This document shows, in pieces, positions 4,420 through 6,131 of a stretch of DNA of 6,131 bases (positions are counted from its first letter, which is position 1; every line of letters starts with the position of its first letter). The translations under genes were made by a program, and so were the position numbers. The notes under the pieces are model-generated. The model was not told the origin of the DNA and made no database searches. It was given only the letters and a program-made list of their open reading frames with translations. Source of the DNA: Flavobacteriales bacterium (GTDB lineage Bacteria > Bacteroidota > Bacteroidia > Flavobacteriales > Flavobacteriaceae); contig JALVLX010000021.1 in NCBI GenBank assembly GCA_027032855.1, positions 1 to 6,131 on the forward strand, read 5' to 3'.

Positions 4420-5289
4420 TTATTCAAAAAAATCTTTGAGTGCTTTATCCCATTTTCGGGGTTTATAGTCAAAAAGTTTTTTGATTTTCTTTTTTGACAA
4501 GACAGAATAAGCCGGTCGTTTGACATGACTTTCAAAACGAGCGCTGTCAATCGGTTTAATTTTTTTGTTGATACCGGCCATTGATAGTATTTTTTGACCG
4601 AATTCATACCAAGTAGCCTTAGCTTCGTTGCTGAAATGGTATATGCCGTAATAATTTTTTTTTGGATTATCTTCAATTGTTCGTACCAAAAACAACAAAA
4701 AGTTAATTAAGTCGGGCGCATAAGTAGGCGTACCGGTTTGGTCGTTTACGAGTTTTAATTTTCTTTTAGATTTGGATAATTCCAAAATTGTTTTCACAAA
4801 ATTTTTATTAAACTTTGAATACAACCAAGAAGTTCGAACAATCATATATTTTTTCAATTGCATTTGAATAATATGTTCTCCTACCAGCTTGGAAACACCG
4901 TAAAAATTTAACGGATTTACTTTGTCATCTTCCCGGTAAGGCTTTCTTTTTTTACCGTCAAACACATAATCCGTTGAGATGTGTACCAAAGTAAAATTAT
5001 ATTTTTTTGCCTGTTTTATAAGGTTTGATACGCCTCCAACATTTACATCAATTACGGCATCTTGGTCTGTCTCGGCTTGATTAACATTGGTGTAAGCGGC
5101 AAAGTTAAAGCAGTAGTCAAATTTATTTTTTTTAAAAAATTGTTTGACGGCTTTTCTGTCGGAAATATCTAAGGTTTTTTTGTCGGTAAAGCTAAAGTCC
5201 ATGTCTTTTTGAGGCAACATGGTTTTCAGGGTTTTACCCAATTGACTTTTTCCTCCTGTTACTAAAATTTTAATTTTATTCTTGCTCAT
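4420..5289 (-). CDS. rfbD: dTDP-4-dehydrorhamnose reductase
   Basis: A 289-residue extended short-chain dehydrogenase that makes dTDP-L-rhamnose by NAD(P)H-dependent reduction of dTDP-4-dehydro-L-rhamnose, the last step of the pathway, in the cytoplasm. The N-terminal nucleotide-binding loop is TGGKSQLGKTL (11-21). Further marks are FNFAAYTNVNQAE (61-73), STDYVFDG (105-112, catalytic Thr106), NPLNFYGVSK (125-134, catalytic Tyr130 and Lys134), RTSWLYS (152-158) and TGTPTYAPDL (185-194), in the order and spacing usual for RmlD. Length is normal for the family. One oddity: the third residue of the usual GANGQLG-type loop pattern is Ser15 where most relatives have Gly. The start is ATG 5289, 21 nt after the rfbC stop, so the two genes are surely co-transcribed. 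A related SDR sugar reductase acting on another dTDP-sugar is possible, but direct pairing with rfbC makes rhamnose the best reading. Confidence 0.93.
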   Translation of the reverse strand: MSKNKIKILVTGGKSQLGKTLKTMLPQKDMDFSFTDKKTLDISDRKAVKQFFKKNKFDYCFNFAAYTNVNQAETDQDAVIDVNVGGVSNLIKQAKKYNFTLVHISTDYVFDGKKRKPYREDDKVNPLNFYGVSKLVGEHIIQMQLKKYMIVRTSWLYSKFNKNFVKTILELSKSKRKLKLVNDQTGTPTYAPDLINFLLFLVRTIEDNPKKNYYGIYHFSNEAKATWYEFGQKILSMAGINKKIKPIDSARFESHVKRPAYSVLSKKKIKKLFDYKPRKWDKALKDFFE

Positions 5290-5310
5290 TAGTTTGATAA
5301 TTTAGACAGA

Positions 5311-5859
5311 TTACAGATTGCTCAAATCTTTTAATAAAGGTAAATTTTGGTCTTTTTCAGATAAAATAATTTGTGACAAATCATATTGCCAATCGACATT
5401 CAGGTCGGGGTCGTCAAAACGTATGCCTGCTTCACTTTGTGGATGGTAAATATTGTCAATTTTATAGTAAAACAAGGTATCGTTTTTCAGACTTAAATAG
5501 GCGTGTGCAAAACCGCGTGGAATAAACAGTTGTTTTTTGTTTTCGGCGCTTAATATGATTGAAAAATAACGTCCGAATGTTTTGGAATTTTTTCGTAAAT
5601 CTACTACTACATCTAAAACAGCTCCATTAAGTACGCTGACCAATTTGGTTTGTGCATAAGGCGCTTTTTGAAAATGAAATCCTCTTAAAACGCCTTTTTT
5701 AGATTTGGCCAAATTGTCTTGAATGAACCGGATATTTTGTTTGGTTTGTTCTTCAAAGACTTTTTGGTTAAAAAATTCATAGAAAAAGCCTCTTTCATCA
5801 TTGTAAACAGCCGGTTCAATGACGTATAAATCTTCTATGAAAGTTGGTTGCACAATCAT
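5311..5859 (-). CDS. rfbC: dTDP-4-dehydrorhamnose 3,5-epimerase
   Basis: A 182-residue cupin-fold enzyme that epimerises C3 and C5 of dTDP-4-dehydro-6-deoxy-D-glucose, the third step of dTDP-L-rhamnose synthesis. Signatures are DERGFFYE (21-28), QDNLAKSKKGVLRGFHFQ (47-64), VLDVVVDLRK (81-90) and FIPRGFAHAY (112-121). The catalytic residues known from RmlC are in place: His62 in RGFHFQ, Tyr132 in YYK, and Asp170 in LSEKDQ. Length matches the usual 180-190 residues, so it is complete and probably active. The ATG at 5859 overlaps the upstream gene's TGA stop by 4 nt (ATGA), which suggests translational coupling. rfbD follows after 21 nt. A dTDP-sugar 3- or 5-only epimerase of the same fold is a less likely alternative. 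Confidence 0.94.
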   Translation of the reverse strand: MIVQPTFIEDLYVIEPAVYNDERGFFYEFFNQKVFEEQTKQNIRFIQDNLAKSKKGVLRGFHFQKAPYAQTKLVSVLNGAVLDVVVDLRKNSKTFGRYFSIILSAENKKQLFIPRGFAHAYLSLKNDTLFYYKIDNIYHPQSEAGIRFDDPDLNVDWQYDLSQIILSEKDQNLPLLKDLSNL

Positions 5860-6131
5860 TGCTTGTTGCTGTTTTTTAATTGTTGATATTTGTTCAGATA
5901 AGCATTGAAATCTTTAAGCAACACAAGCATGAGGGCTAACAAAAATCCGATAAGGGTAAATTTAAAATGCTTATTGTCCAACAAGGAGGTTTCTTTAATA
6001 CCATAGTGGGGAAAACTGTTTAAAATAACGACAGCGTTATCAGATTTGTTAATTTCCTCAATGGTTTTTTTCAGGTTTTTCAAAGCTTCTTTTCTTTCGG
6101 CAAACAAGTTGTAGGCTTCTTCAGAACTACC
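5856..6131 (-). CDS. C-terminal part of a membrane protein, possibly Wzz-type polysaccharide chain-length determinant (partial)
   Basis: The reading frame is open from the right edge, so only the last 91 residues are visible and the start lies outside the window. Visible residues 4-30 form a charged, probably coiled-coil helix (AERKEALKNLKKTIEEINKS). Residues 33-40 look like a beta-strand, and 58-72 (FTLIGFLLALMLVLL) are a transmembrane segment followed by a short, basic, Gln/Asn-rich cytoplasmic tail of about 18 residues. A periplasmic coiled coil ending in a C-terminal membrane helix and a short tail is the layout of Wzz/chain-length determinant proteins, and the position just upstream of rfbC and rfbD fits. 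However, the proline-rich motif usual before the second Wzz helix is reduced to one Pro (41), so the family call is tentative. A TTG at 6107 is not a likely start, as coding continues upstream. Its TGA stop overlaps the rfbC start. Confidence 0.75.
   Translation of the reverse strand, partial: GSSEEAYNLFAERKEALKNLKKTIEEINKSDNAVVILNSFPHYGIKETSLLDNKHFKFTLIGFLLALMLVLLKDFNAYLNKYQQLKNSNKQ

Noticed and set aside
4407..4676. 90-residue N-terminal extension of the hexapeptide protein, up to an ATG at 4676
   Set aside because: It lies within rfbD in another frame, is basic and low in structure, and the family fold starts at ATG 4406.

Overview
The window looks like chromosomal DNA of a member of the Bacteroidota, probably a Flavobacteriia-like lineage. 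It is AT-rich, three forward genes are preceded by the Bacteroidota promoter box TAnnTTTG, clear Shine-Dalgarno sequences are lacking, and the proteins (a CNNM/CorC 'hemolysin', a degenerate delta-prime clamp-loader subunit, a short Phe-ending outer-membrane barrel) fit that group. The phylum call is an inference from these signs, not from a search.

Layout. Positions 1-362 are gene-free and densely repetitive: direct repeats, two nested hairpin regions, then three stacked short-period tandem arrays (7, 7 and 16 bp) running right up to a promoter. At 390-1673 (+) lies a full-length CNNM/CBS/CorC_HlyC membrane protein. Positions 1674-2155 are gene-free and hold a 16-bp palindrome, a 169-bp element (1895-2063) made of four related palindromic units in nested inverted arrangement (REP/REPIN-like), a terminator-like hairpin inside it, and a CAACTTT heptamer array leading into the next promoter. 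At 2156-3289 (+) is holB (DNA polymerase III delta prime), probably read from a leaderless mRNA. At 3340-3888 (+) is a small secreted, probably outer-membrane beta-barrel protein of unknown function with its own promoter.

The rest is one reverse-strand operon read from the right edge: the C-terminal end of a membrane protein that resembles a polysaccharide chain-length (Wzz-type) regulator, rfbC, rfbD, and a gamma-carbonic-anhydrase-family hexapeptide protein. Junctions are tight (4-nt overlap, 21 nt, 13 nt). RfbC and RfbD catalyse the last two steps of dTDP-L-rhamnose synthesis, so this is one end of a surface polysaccharide (O-antigen or capsule) locus; rfbA and rfbB are not in the window. 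The operon runs head-on into the barrel gene, and the two stop codons share the bases TTAA.

I see no mobile-element gene, CRISPR array, tRNA or rRNA, and no evidence of a new multi-gene system. The most unusual content is non-coding: the nested inverted-repeat element and the short tandem arrays that abut promoters.
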